This document shows positions 6,577-14,189 of a DNA stretch of 14,276 bases, piece by piece; position 1 is the first letter of the stretch; the number at the start of each line of letters is the position of its first letter. The position numbers and the translations under genes were made by a program. This DNA is from CAMEON01 sp963643175. Its GTDB lineage: Bacteria; Bacillota; Clostridia; Oscillospirales; CAG-272. The notes beneath the pieces are model-generated. The model did no database searches. It was not told the DNA's origin and was given only the letters and a program-made list of their open reading frames with translations. The DNA lies in NCBI GenBank assembly GCA_963643175.1, contig CAVIJF010000037.1, forward strand, positions 1 to 14,276. Reading direction: 5' to 3'.

Positions 6577-6631
6577 GATGCCGTAAACCAAAGAAATGAA
6601 AGAACAGAAGCAAAAGGAGTTTGCAGAAAGT

Positions 6632-7582
6632 ATGAAAAACGGTATCAAAAGAATCATGGCGGCAGCATTGGCAGGACTGATGTGCCTCGGCAGTGCGGCG
6701 CTGGTCTCCTGCGGAAGCGGCAGTGAGAAGAACATTACAGTCGTCGTGCGGGAGCAGGGCAGCGGAACGCGGGAGGCGTTCGACAAGATTGTCACGGACG
6801 GAACGCACTTCCTTGAGGAAAAAGACGACGCCGGCAAGAAGGTGTATAACACCGCCTCCACCGCCGTTCAGCAGACCAAAACCGGCACGGTGCTGTCCGC
6901 CGTCGCATCGGATAAGAACGCCATCGGCTACATCTCGCTGGGATCGGTCAACGACACCATCCGCGTGCTGAAGGTCAACGGCGTGGCACCCTCCGAGGAC
7001 GCCGTCCTATCCGGCGCATATAAAATTCAGCGCCCCTTCGTAATCATGACCAGGAAGGGTCAGACACTGAACCCCGTGACGGCGGATTTCATGAGCTACC
7101 TCAAGAGCGCCGCCGCCAAGGACGCCGCCGAGGCGGCAGGATGCATCTACCTCGCCGACCCCGCCAAGCGTGCCAACACCGGCGCGGAGGCAATCCCGGT
7201 CGTCAGCTTTGAGAAGCAGGCAAGCCTGCCGGAGGGCGGCAAAATCGTCGTGCGCGGCTCCACCTCCATGGAGAAATTCATCAACGCCGCCGCCAAAGCT
7301 TACGCCGCCGTGTACGGTGTCAAGCCGGAGGACGTGTTCGACATCCAGCTGGAAGGTTCCTCCGTGGGACGCAAAGCGGCAGAGGACGACACGGCCGGCA
7401 ACGTCATCGGGCTGTCCTCTGCGGCGGTCAGTCAGGATAACATCGACAGCTTCAACGTGTGTCTGGATGCGGTGGCTGTCATCGTCAACAAGGAGAACAC
7501 GGCGGTTTCCGACCTGACGCTGGAGCAGTTGTACGCCGTCTTCTCCGGCAAAACGACAAAGTTCAGTGAGCTGTCCAAGTAA
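6632..7582 (+). CDS. pstS: Phosphate ABC transporter substrate-binding lipoprotein, halves circularly permuted
   Basis: Captures extracellular phosphate for PstCA-PstB. The ATG at 6632 is preferred over one at 6596: AGGAG lies at 6615-6619, and it gives a clean lipoprotein signal peptide with lipobox LVSC and lipidated Cys27. The mature protein has PBP-type motifs in unusual order. The REQGSGTREAF phosphate-binding loop (40-50) and the IGYISLGSVNDTI segment (98-110), normally C-terminal, come first. GKIVVRGSTSMEKF (about 203-216), EGSSVGR (241-247), LDAVAVIVN (278-286) and the LEQLYAVFSGK block (298-307), normally N-terminal, come last. The length of 316 is normal for the family. First gene of pstS-pstCA-pstB behind Pho boxes; pstCA starts 10 bp later. 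Confidence 0.9.
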   Translation: MKNGIKRIMAAALAGLMCLGSAALVSCGSGSEKNITVVVREQGSGTREAFDKIVTDGTHFLEEKDDAGKKVYNTASTAVQQTKTGTVLSAVASDKNAIGYISLGSVNDTIRVLKVNGVAPSEDAVLSGAYKIQRPFVIMTRKGQTLNPVTADFMSYLKSAAAKDAAEAAGCIYLADPAKRANTGAEAIPVVSFEKQASLPEGGKIVVRGSTSMEKFINAAAKAYAAVYGVKPEDVFDIQLEGSSVGRKAAEDDTAGNVIGLSSAAVSQDNIDSFNVCLDAVAVIVNKENTAVSDLTLEQLYAVFSGKTTKFSELSK

Positions 7583-7592
7583 GGAATCCTCT

Positions 7593-9437
7593 ATGACTGC
7601 AACGAAACTGAAGGAAAGAATCGGAAAAGCAGTCTTTGCGGCAGCGGCGGTCATTTGCGTGATCGCCGTAGTCGCAATTTTCGCGTTTCTGATTTACAAA
7701 AGCATTCCGGCGTTCGGCAAGTTGGGCGTGTTTCAGTTCATGTTCGGGGACAACTGGTCGCCCGACCGCCTCGACACCTACGATTCCCCCCTCTCCGGCA
7801 CCTACGGCATCCTGACCATGATTGTGGGAACGCTGACCGCTACGGTCGGCGCCCTGCTGGTCGGCGGCGTGCTGGGGTATTTCACGGCAGTATTCCTTGC
7901 GTTCTACTGTCCCCCCGCGCCCCGGCGCGTGCTGTCCGCCGTCATCAATCTGCTGGCGGGCATCCCGTCGGTGGTCTACGGCTTCTTCGGCATCGTGTTC
8001 CTGCTGCCCCTGCTGGCACGCATCGCCCCCAACAACGGCAGCGGACTGCTGGCGACCTCCCTGATTCTGGGCATCATGATTCTGCCGACCGTTGTGTCGC
8101 TGTCGCGCACCAGTCTGGAGGCGGTGCCGCGCTCCTACTATGAAGGCTCGGTCGCCATGGGCGCGACGCACAGCGAGACGGTATTCCGCATCATGTCCCC
8201 GGCGGCACGCTCCGGCATTACGGCATCGCTGATTCTGGGCATCGGGCGGGCGCTGGGCGAAACTATGGCGGTGGTTATGGTGGCGGGCAATGCGCCTGCC
8301 TACCCGGACGGGCTGTTCTCCTCCTTCCGCGTGCTGACCGCGAACATCGTCATGGAGATGGGCTACGCAGGCGAGGTACAGGAGGGGGCGCTGGTGGCAA
8401 CCGGCGTGGTGCTGTTGCTGTTCGTGCTGGCGGTGAACCTCCTGTTCGGTGCCCTCTCGTCGCATGCGGTAAAGCGGGTGTCCGCCCGCCAGCCGCGCGG
8501 GAAGCGTCCGGCGCGGGAAAGCCGCCTGCGCGGCGCCGTCGCCCGTCTTACGCGCCGTATCCGTGACGGAATCGGTGCGCTGGGCAGCCGCATCCGCATC
8601 TGCCGCATCGGGCAGGGCGTGGCGGTATGCTCCGGCGTGGCTGTCGCGGCGGTATTGGTTCTCATCATCGGCTTCATTCTGGTCAAGGGACTGCCCTACC
8701 TTGTGCGCAACCCGTCGCTTATCTGGGGGCAGTATGAGTTCGGCGGCGAGAAGGTCACAATCCTGCCCGCCATTGTCACCACGCTGTACGCGGTCGGGCT
8801 GAGCCTGCTTATCGCGGTGCCGATCGGCATCATGACGGCGGTATTCCTGAACGAGTACGCCCGCCGCGGCAATCCGCTTGTCCGGCTCATACGCTCCGCC
8901 ATCGACATTCTGAGCGGCGTGCCGTCCATCGTGTACGGACTGTTCGGCATGATTACCTTTGTCAGGCTGTTCGGCGGCTCCAGCAGCATTCTGGCAGGCT
9001 CCCTGACCGTAAGCATGATGATGCTGCCCACCATCGTGCGCTCGACGGAGGAAAGTCTGAAATCCGTCCCGGACGCCATGCGCGAGGGCAGTCTTGCGCT
9101 GGGTGCCGGCAAGCTGCGCACCATTTTCAAGATTGTCCTGCCCAGCGCTCTGCCGGGCATTCTGTCGGCTGTAATTCTGTCCATGGGCCGTGTCATCAGC
9201 GAATCGGCGCCCTTCCTGTACACCATGGGGTCTGTCATTTCGGCAGTGCCGCACGGTCTTTCGGACAGCGGCGCATCCTTAGCAGTGGCGCTGTACCAGC
9301 TCTCCGGCGAGGGCTGGTACATGAATGAGGCATACGCGACGGCGGTCGTACTGATCCTCCTTGTGCTGACGCTGAATCTTCTGGCGGAGCTTGCCGCCTC
9401 CCGCCTGTCCCGCAAGCTGAAAGGAGCAAGTAAGTAA
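7593..9437 (+). CDS. Phosphate ABC transporter permease, PstC-PstA fusion
   Basis: One 614-residue polypeptide carries both channel subunits that are usually separate proteins. Residues 1 to about 295 are PstC-like: an N-terminal helix (about 13-35), LLAGIPSVVYGFFG (120-133), and the EAA-type ATPase-contact loop YYEGSVAMGATHSETVFRI (182-200). Residues about 296-340 form an Arg-rich cytoplasmic linker. Residues 341-614 are PstA-like: a first helix (about 343-365), ILSGVPSIVYGLFG (439-452), the EAA loop MREGSLALGAGKLRTIFKI (496-514) and a last helix (about 582-600). About 12 membrane helices are expected in total. The ATG at 7593 has AAGGA about 7 nt upstream. The stop overlaps the pstB start by one base (TAATG), so coupling is likely. 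Confidence 0.93.
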   Translation: MTATKLKERIGKAVFAAAAVICVIAVVAIFAFLIYKSIPAFGKLGVFQFMFGDNWSPDRLDTYDSPLSGTYGILTMIVGTLTATVGALLVGGVLGYFTAVFLAFYCPPAPRRVLSAVINLLAGIPSVVYGFFGIVFLLPLLARIAPNNGSGLLATSLILGIMILPTVVSLSRTSLEAVPRSYYEGSVAMGATHSETVFRIMSPAARSGITASLILGIGRALGETMAVVMVAGNAPAYPDGLFSSFRVLTANIVMEMGYAGEVQEGALVATGVVLLLFVLAVNLLFGALSSHAVKRVSARQPRGKRPARESRLRGAVARLTRRIRDGIGALGSRIRICRIGQGVAVCSGVAVAAVLVLIIGFILVKGLPYLVRNPSLIWGQYEFGGEKVTILPAIVTTLYAVGLSLLIAVPIGIMTAVFLNEYARRGNPLVRLIRSAIDILSGVPSIVYGLFGMITFVRLFGGSSSILAGSLTVSMMMLPTIVRSTEESLKSVPDAMREGSLALGAGKLRTIFKIVLPSALPGILSAVILSMGRVISESAPFLYTMGSVISAVPHGLSDSGASLAVALYQLSGEGWYMNEAYATAVVLILLVLTLNLLAELAASRLSRKLKGASK

Positions 9438-10225
9438 TGGCAAACACGGATATTCTGAGCAACTGCGAACATTTCGGGCAAAACATCTCGGTGCGGGGCG
9501 CCAACCTCTGGTACGGCGACTTCCACGCCATCCGGGACATCAGCGCGGACATCCCGGCACGGCAGGTGACGGCATTCATCGGTCCCTCCGGCTGCGGAAA
9601 ATCGACCTTTCTCAAGTGCTTCAACCGCATGAACGACCTTGTGGACGGCTGCCGCGTATCGGGCGATTTCCGCATCGGCGACGTGGACATCTACGGCAGA
9701 ATCGACATCAACGACCTGCGCCGCAACGTTGGCATGGTTTTCCAGAAACCCAACCCGTTCCCCATGAGTGTCTATGACAACATCGCCTACGGTCCCCGCA
9801 CCTTCGGCATCCGCAAGCGCTCCGTGCTGGACGGCATCGTGGAGGAGTCCCTGCGCTCCGCCGCCATGTGGGAGGAGCTGAAGGATCGGCTGGACAAATC
9901 CGCGCTGGGGTTATCCGGCGGTCAGCAGCAGCGGCTCTGCATTGCGCGTGCCCTCGCCGTCAAGCCCGGTATCCTGCTCATGGACGAACCCACCAGTGCC
10001 CTTGACCCCATTTCCACCGGCAAGATTGAGGAGCTCTGCACCGAGCTGTGCAAATCCACCACCATTGTCATCGTCACCCACAATATGCAGCAGGCGACCC
10101 GTATCTCCCACAAAACCGGCTTCTTCCTCCTCGGCGAGCTTGTCGAGTTCGGCGACACCGACGACATCTTCACCGACCCGCACGACGAACGCACCGAACG
10201 TTACATCACCGGACGTTTCGGTTAA
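9437..10225 (+). CDS. pstB: Phosphate ABC transporter ATP-binding protein
   Basis: The ATPase that powers phosphate import through the fused PstCA permease on the cytoplasmic side. The 262-residue protein is of standard length. Motifs in order are Walker A GPSGCGKST (49-57), Q-loop VFQKPNPFPMSVYDN with Gln103, signature LSGGQQQR (159-166), Walker B ILLMDEP (179-185), D-loop SALD and switch His215. The NPFPMS segment after the Q-loop and the YITGRFG ending are typical of PstB. The ATG overlaps the pstCA stop, with AAGGAG 10 nt upstream inside pstCA. The stop codon TAA (10223-10225) falls inside the left end of a palindromic element, but the canonical C-terminus shows that the protein is not truncated. 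Confidence 0.97.
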   Translation: MANTDILSNCEHFGQNISVRGANLWYGDFHAIRDISADIPARQVTAFIGPSGCGKSTFLKCFNRMNDLVDGCRVSGDFRIGDVDIYGRIDINDLRRNVGMVFQKPNPFPMSVYDNIAYGPRTFGIRKRSVLDGIVEESLRSAAMWEELKDRLDKSALGLSGGQQQRLCIARALAVKPGILLMDEPTSALDPISTGKIEELCTELCKSTTIVIVTHNMQQATRISHKTGFFLLGELVEFGDTDDIFTDPHDERTERYITGRFG

Positions 10226-10391
10226 GGCTTCACCGCGCAATTCCGACGGTGCAATTGCGCAGTCGGATTTTTCGTCAGACGATACAAAAAGCCGCAGGCT
10301 GTAGTGGCGCTACAGCCAAGGTTTTTTGTGAAGTATGACGGAAAAGACGCAAGCAAGTGTGCCATGCGCGGATTGCGCGGTGAAGCCTTAA
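10222..10391. mobile_element. 170-bp MITE-like near-palindromic element
   Basis: The ends are perfect 20-bp inverted repeats: TTAAGGCTTCACCGCGCAAT at 10222-10241 and its complement at 10372-10391. The inner arms also pair imperfectly, for example CGTCAGACGATACAAAAA (about 10274-10290) against TTTTTTGTGAAGTATGACG (about 10322-10340). GGCTGTAG/CTACAGCC sits at the centre (10297-10317), so the whole element folds on itself about 10307. There is no transposase gene. No target duplication is visible beyond the TTAA already in the repeats. The left end overlaps the pstB stop codon. Confidence 0.7.
10286..10327 (+). terminator. Likely intrinsic terminator after pstB, centre of the palindromic element
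   Basis: GGCTGTAG (10297-10304) pairs with CTACAGCC (10310-10317) around TGGCG. AAGG and TTTTTT (10322-10327) follow on the plus strand. AAAAAGCC upstream gives a similar T-run on the minus strand, so it could work in both directions. It lies about 70 nt beyond the pstB stop and separates pst transcription from phoU. Confidence 0.55.
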
Positions 10392-10414
10392 AAAGGGGAG
10401 CGCGAAAGAAACGT

Positions 10415-10497
10415 CGGGGGCTTCTTGAAAGAAGCCCCCGAGCCCACAAGAACTTTTCTGAAAACGGCTTTGACGTCGCCCCTGAACCGGGGACGTC
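10415..10497. repeat. Pair of GC-rich hairpins between pstB and phoU
   Basis: CGGGGGCTTCTT (10415-10426) and AAGAAGCCCCCG (10429-10440) form a perfect 12-bp inverted repeat. A second hairpin pairs GACGTCGCCCC (10472-10482) with GGGGACGTC (10489-10497), with one bulged base. No T-run follows either on the plus strand. Both lie in the gene-free gap of about 660 bp at 10226-10888 and are separate from the two-hairpin repeat that follows. Confidence 0.6.
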
Positions 10498-10549
10498 GGG
10501 AACAAATTTCCCGCCCGGCATCGCAATCCGCCCTGCAAGCCGGTACAGC

Positions 10550-10820
10550 CGGAGGTAAGCCCCCGCCGGGCGCCGCAAACCGCCCGGCAAGCCGATACCA
10601 CCGGGAGCAAGCCCCCCGGCACCGCAAACCGCCCGTCACGCAGTGCCGCCTCCGGCGCAGTCGCGGGGTTGCAAGGGGCGAAGCCCCTTGCAAAAGATAA
10701 CTGAAAATCTCCCCCTTCCCCGCCGGGGAAGGGGGTCGGGGAGATGGGGGCTAAAGACTTAACCGAAGGCTGAGCAGAGCCGCTGACACAGGGGGCAAGC
10801 CCCCGCCGGGCAGCAAAAAA
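10550..10820 (+). repeat. Intergenic modular repeat, copy 4
   Basis: GCCGCAAACCGCCCGG is at 10572-10587, with a variant ACCGCAAACCGCCCG at 10621-10635. Hairpin 1 pairs TTGCAAGGGGC (10669-10679) with GCCCCTTGCAA (10683-10693). The linker AAAGATAACTGAAAATCT leads to hairpin 2, CCCCCTTCCCC (10711-10721) with GGGGAAGGGGG (10725-10735), then a G-rich tail. The tail to about 10820, including an A-run, resembles copy 1 read in reverse, which suggests the full unit extends at least 80 bp beyond hairpin 2. Confidence 0.75.
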
Positions 10821-10833
10821 ACCTTCCCTCCCC

Positions 10834-10862
10834 TTGCAAAGCCGAACAACCTATGCTATAAT
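10834..10862 (+). promoter_or_regulatory. Extended -10 promoter for phoU-regulator-kinase operon
   Basis: TTGCAA (10834-10839) and TATAAT (10857-10862) are separated by 17 bp, with TGC (10854-10856) making an extended -10. No TTTACA-type Pho box is visible nearby, so this promoter is expected to be constitutive. The leader to the phoU ATG is about 20 nt. Confidence 0.85.
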
Positions 10863-10888
10863 GAATTAAATGAAGGAGAATAACCGTC

Positions 10889-11545
10889 ATGTCCGCAAGA
10901 GTACAGTTTGAAGCAGAACTGAATGAGATGAAAGACGAGCTGGTCGCCATGTGCCGCCTGACCGCCGATATGATTACCAATGCCACCACCGCACTGGTCA
11001 ACTTCGATCGCGAGCTGGGGCGCAGCATCGGCGAGTCGGATAAGAAGGTGGATGAGTATGAGATGGATATTGAAAAGCGCTGTATGCGTATCCTCATACG
11101 CCGCCAGCCGGTCGCACGCGACTTCCGCGTCGTCTCCACGGCACTGAAAATGATTACGGATATCGAACGCTTCGGCGATCAGGCAAGCGATATCGGCGAC
11201 CTCGTGTATACCATGCCCGGCGATACCTATATCAAGAAGCTGACCCACCTGTCCGCCATGGGCGATCTGGCAGTCAAAATGGTGCGGGAGAGCGTCAATT
11301 CCTTCATCCGCAACGACGAACAGCTGGCGGATGAGGTCATCGCACTGGATGACGCCATGGACGATATGTTCATCGCGGTCAAGGACGACCTCATCGAACT
11401 GATCCGGCAGGACGGGGAAAAGAACGGGGATCAGGCAATCACCCTGATGATGGTTGCCAAGTATCTGGAACGCATCGGCGACCATGCCGTCAACGTGGCG
11501 GAGTGGACGAAATATAACGAAACGGGGGTACACCAAAAATTCTGA
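10889..11545 (+). CDS. phoU: Phosphate signalling protein PhoU
   Basis: Cytoplasmic adaptor that represses the Pho response when phosphate is plentiful, by linking the Pst transporter to the sensor kinase. The 218-residue helical protein has two PhoU repeats. The metal-binding-type motifs DIERFGDQASDI (91-102) and YLERIGDHAVNVAEW (192-206) mark repeats 1 and 2. RRQPVARDFR (71-80) is also typical. The ATG at 10889 has AGGAG (10874-10878) 10 nt upstream. The stop TGA shares its A with the ATG of the response regulator. Unlike the classic pstSCAB-phoU layout, phoU here is separated from pstB by about 660 bp of repeats and has its own promoter, grouped with the two-component genes. Confidence 0.95.
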   Translation: MSARVQFEAELNEMKDELVAMCRLTADMITNATTALVNFDRELGRSIGESDKKVDEYEMDIEKRCMRILIRRQPVARDFRVVSTALKMITDIERFGDQASDIGDLVYTMPGDTYIKKLTHLSAMGDLAVKMVRESVNSFIRNDEQLADEVIALDDAMDDMFIAVKDDLIELIRQDGEKNGDQAITLMMVAKYLERIGDHAVNVAEWTKYNETGVHQKF

Positions 11546-12210
11546 TGAAAAAACCGCTGATTTATGTCGTCGAGGACGACGAGGGCATCCGCGAGGTGTA
11601 CGAGGGCGCACTGGAGGAGGATTACGACCTCCGCCTGTTCCCGGACGGGGCGGACTTCTTCGCGGTGTTCGACACGGCACGCCCCGATCTCGTCATTCTG
11701 GACATCATGCTGCCGGATATGGACGGCTACACCATCCTGCGCCGCATCCGGGAGGCGGACGAGCGGGTGCCCGTCATCATCGTCAGTGCCAGATCGGACG
11801 AAATCAGCTTTGTCAAGGGGCTGAACAAGGGGGCGGACGACTATATGTCCAAGCCCTTCTCAATTCTGGAGCTGATGGCACGTGTGCGGGCGCGCCTGCG
11901 CGTCGCCAACCTGAATATATCCGCCTCCGGCGGTTTCCGCATCGACCGAAACACCTACAAGGTGTTCTACAACGGTGCCGATCTCGGACTGACGCTCAAA
12001 GAGTACCGCCTGCTGGATCAGCTGATCGGCAAGGCGGGCGTGACCGTCGCACGCGAGGATCTGTTCCGCGAGGTGTGGGGCGACGACTACATGGGCGAGA
12101 CGCGGACGCTGGATATGCACATAGCCACCCTGCGGGAGAAAATCAAGGCAGCCGGCGGCGGGGATCCCATCGTCACCGTGCGCGGCATCGGCTACCGGTT
12201 TGAGGGATAA
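11545..12210 (+). CDS. Phosphate-responsive response regulator, OmpR/PhoB family
   Basis: DNA-binding response regulator, predicted to activate pst transcription when phosphorylated by the adjacent kinase. The 221 residues split into a receiver domain (about 3-118) and a winged-helix domain (about 127-219). Receiver residues are the acidic pair Asp11/Asp12, phosphoacceptor Asp53 (ILDIMLP), Ser81 in the switch position and Lys103 (SKPF). The output domain has the usual LTLKEYRLLDQL, REDLFREVWGDD, RTLDMHI and VRGIGYRFE segments. The start overlaps the phoU stop by one base, so translation is probably coupled; upstream bases give only a weak GGGGGT site. Assignment as the PhoB/PhoP equivalent rests on its place between phoU and a PAS-type kinase and on the Pho boxes at pstS. 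Confidence 0.92.
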   Translation: MKKPLIYVVEDDEGIREVYEGALEEDYDLRLFPDGADFFAVFDTARPDLVILDIMLPDMDGYTILRRIREADERVPVIIVSARSDEISFVKGLNKGADDYMSKPFSILELMARVRARLRVANLNISASGGFRIDRNTYKVFYNGADLGLTLKEYRLLDQLIGKAGVTVAREDLFREVWGDDYMGETRTLDMHIATLREKIKAAGGGDPIVTVRGIGYRFEG

Positions 12211-12220
12211 GGAGTACGGC

Positions 12221-13921
12221 ATGAAAAAGAAAATGTTCTGGCGCATGTTCGCGCTGTCGGCGCTGTCTGTTCTTGTGGTGTTCCTGTCTGCCCTGTATGC
12301 GGTCAACCGCAGCAGTCAGCATGTGGTTGAGGAGCGCCTGATAGCGGAGGCGGAGCTTCTGTCCTGCGTGCTGAAACAGCCGGACGACATTGCCCGGCTT
12401 CAGAATTACACCGACCGTGACCAGTTCCGCATCACGGTGATTGACCGGGAGGGCAGCGTCCTGTACGAGAACGGCACCGACCAGTCCCTGATTGAAAACC
12501 ACGCCGACCGGGCGGAGGTAATCGCGGCGCTGGCGGGCACGCCCCACACGGTGCAGCGCTACTCCGCGACGCTGCGGCACACCATGACCTACTACGCCGT
12601 GACGGCGGAACTGGACAGCGGGGAGACGATTGTCATCCGGTTGGCGGTGCGGAGCAGTGAGATAGGTTCCTTCCTGCTGACGGCTCTGCCGTTCCTTTTG
12701 CTGGCGCTGGCACTGGCGCTGGTGCTGTCCTCGCTTCTGGCGGGGCGGCTGTCGGTGCACGTGTCCGACCGGATCGGCAATGTGGCGCGCAGCCTGCGTT
12801 CACTCAACGAGGGGCAGTACGAGCCGCTCAAAGCCGACAGCAGCGAGCCGGAATTTTACGCGGTCTATCAGGAGATAAACGAACTGAACAGCAAAACCTG
12901 CGCCCTTCTGCAGAAGCAGCAGCGCGACCGGGAGCGGCTGTACGCCGTACTGGACAACATGGCGCAGGGCATGATTGCCATTGACCCGGAAGAGAAAATC
13001 GTGTTCGCCAACAACAGCGCCCTGCGTTTCCTCGGCGGGACTCTGCAGGACATCGGACACCCGCTCAACTACCTGCTGGAGGATTCGGAGCTTTGCCGCC
13101 GGATACGCGAGAGCGGCAGTACGGATGCGGTATTTGATTACCCGTTTGAATCCTACGATTTCACGGTGGCGGTGCGCCATCTGCGGGACGAGGCACCCTC
13201 GGCGGGGGTGGCAGCCATTGTCATCCTGACCGACTCCACAAGCGAAAAGAAAATCGCGCGGGAAAAGAGCGATTTCTTTGCCAACGCCTCCCACGAGCTG
13301 AAAACGCCGATTACGGTCATGCAGGGGCTGTCCGAGCTGCTGCTGGCGCGTCCGGGGCTGGACGACACTTCGCGCCGGGACGCCGACCGCATTCACCGGG
13401 AGTGTCTGCGCATGGCGGATCTGATTGCGGATATGCTGCGTCTGAGTGAGTTGGAGCAGAGCGCCGACAGCGGGGACAACCGGACCGTATTTGACCTGCA
13501 CGCGGTGGCGGACGAATCGCTGGCGGAGTTGAGTGCCCGTATGGATGCTCTGCATCTGACGGCGCGTGTCACGGGCAGCGGCAAAGTATCCGCCGATCCC
13601 AAGAAGATATACGAGCTTGTCAACAATCTGCTTTCCAACGCGATCAACTACAACAAGCCGGGCGGGCGGATTGATGTCGGCATCTGCGAGACGGACGGGC
13701 ACACGGTACTGACCGTCCGCGACACCGGCATCGGCATTGCGCGGGAGCATCTGCCGCGTCTGTGCGAGCGGTTCTACCGTGTGGACAAATCCCGTTCCAA
13801 GAGCACCGGCGGCACCGGTCTGGGACTTGCCATTGTCAAGCACATCTGTGCACTCTACGGTGCAGAGCTGAAAATTGACAGTGAGCCGGATGTCGGCACC
13901 ACTGTGACAGTGCGGTTCTGA
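12221..13921 (+). CDS. PhoR-type sensor histidine kinase
   Basis: Membrane sensor kinase that should phosphorylate the upstream regulator. The 566 residues contain helix 1 (about 6-27), an extracytoplasmic domain of about 120 residues, helix 2 (about 149-173), a HAMP-like linker (174-230), and a PAS-like domain (about 237-340). They are followed by a HisKA domain with phosphoacceptor His358 (NASHELKTPI). The ATP-binding domain has the N box around Asn473 (NNLLSNAINYN), G1 DTGIGI (501-506), F box ERFYRVDKSRS (516-526) and G2 GGTGLGLAI (530-538). The ATG at 12221 is chosen because AAGGAG (12209-12214) is 6 nt upstream. A TTG at 12200 would add seven residues but lacks such a site. TM-PAS-HisKA order and linkage to phoU fit PhoR; the signal itself is inferred. 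Confidence 0.92.
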   Translation: MKKKMFWRMFALSALSVLVVFLSALYAVNRSSQHVVEERLIAEAELLSCVLKQPDDIARLQNYTDRDQFRITVIDREGSVLYENGTDQSLIENHADRAEVIAALAGTPHTVQRYSATLRHTMTYYAVTAELDSGETIVIRLAVRSSEIGSFLLTALPFLLLALALALVLSSLLAGRLSVHVSDRIGNVARSLRSLNEGQYEPLKADSSEPEFYAVYQEINELNSKTCALLQKQQRDRERLYAVLDNMAQGMIAIDPEEKIVFANNSALRFLGGTLQDIGHPLNYLLEDSELCRRIRESGSTDAVFDYPFESYDFTVAVRHLRDEAPSAGVAAIVILTDSTSEKKIAREKSDFFANASHELKTPITVMQGLSELLLARPGLDDTSRRDADRIHRECLRMADLIADMLRLSELEQSADSGDNRTVFDLHAVADESLAELSARMDALHLTARVTGSGKVSADPKKIYELVNNLLSNAINYNKPGGRIDVGICETDGHTVLTVRDTGIGIAREHLPRLCERFYRVDKSRSKSTGGTGLGLAIVKHICALYGAELKIDSEPDVGTTVTVRF

Positions 13922-13927
13922 AAAATC

Positions 13928-14098
13928 GTGCCGGAGCTTCGCCCCCGGCACCCCCGTGTTTGCGCCGGAAGGCGCACTGCGCACTGGGTGGCTTGCGTTA
14001 CCTCCCGGAATGCTGGAGAAGGCGCCCCCGTTTGTCACCAAAGAACCTCTGCTTTCTTCCGGGAAGGGGGCAGCCGTTTCCAGAAACCCGGAAGAAAG
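13928..14098. repeat. Repeat remnants and hairpins downstream of the kinase
   Basis: GTGCCGG (13928-13934) pairs with CCGGCAC (13945-13951) around an AGCTTCGCC-type centre. It looks like a diverged, GC-shifted and inverse form of the GCAAGGGGC hairpin. Further on, CTTTCTTCCGGG (14052-14063) and CCCGGAAGAAAG (14087-14098) are a perfect 12-bp inverted repeat with a 23-base loop. No gene is supported in 13922-14276. No T-run follows the first hairpin, so it is a weak terminator candidate. Confidence 0.55.
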
Positions 14099-14189
14099 TC
14101 GAAACCAAAGGTTAGCCAGCATGCCGTCCAGCGCAGATGCGGGATACCGGAGATGCTCTCTGAAGCAGTACCGCGTGGGTTTAGATGTA

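Noticed and set aside
6596..6631. Earlier ATG for pstS at 6596
   Set aside because: It lacks a good ribosome binding site and would put 12 charged residues before the lipoprotein signal peptide; the ATG at 6632 fits better.
7563..9254. 563-residue open frame antisense to pstCA
   Set aside because: High GC at third positions keeps antisense frames open; the product is His/Gln/Arg-rich without recognisable motifs, while the plus strand encodes a clear permease.
10550..10735. CRISPR-like array from the repeated GCCGCAAACCGCCCGG motifs
   Set aside because: The copies are few, diverged and unevenly spaced, there are no uniform spacers or cas genes, and the same motifs occur at distant loci.
10392..10888. 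An RNA gene (tRNA, tmRNA or 6S) in the gap before phoU
   Set aside because: The hairpins are simple inverted repeats; no cloverleaf, CCA end or known small-RNA consensus was seen.
12200..12220. TTG start for the kinase at 12200
   Set aside because: It overlaps the end of the regulator gene and lacks a ribosome binding site, whereas AAGGAG is 6 nt before the ATG at 12221.
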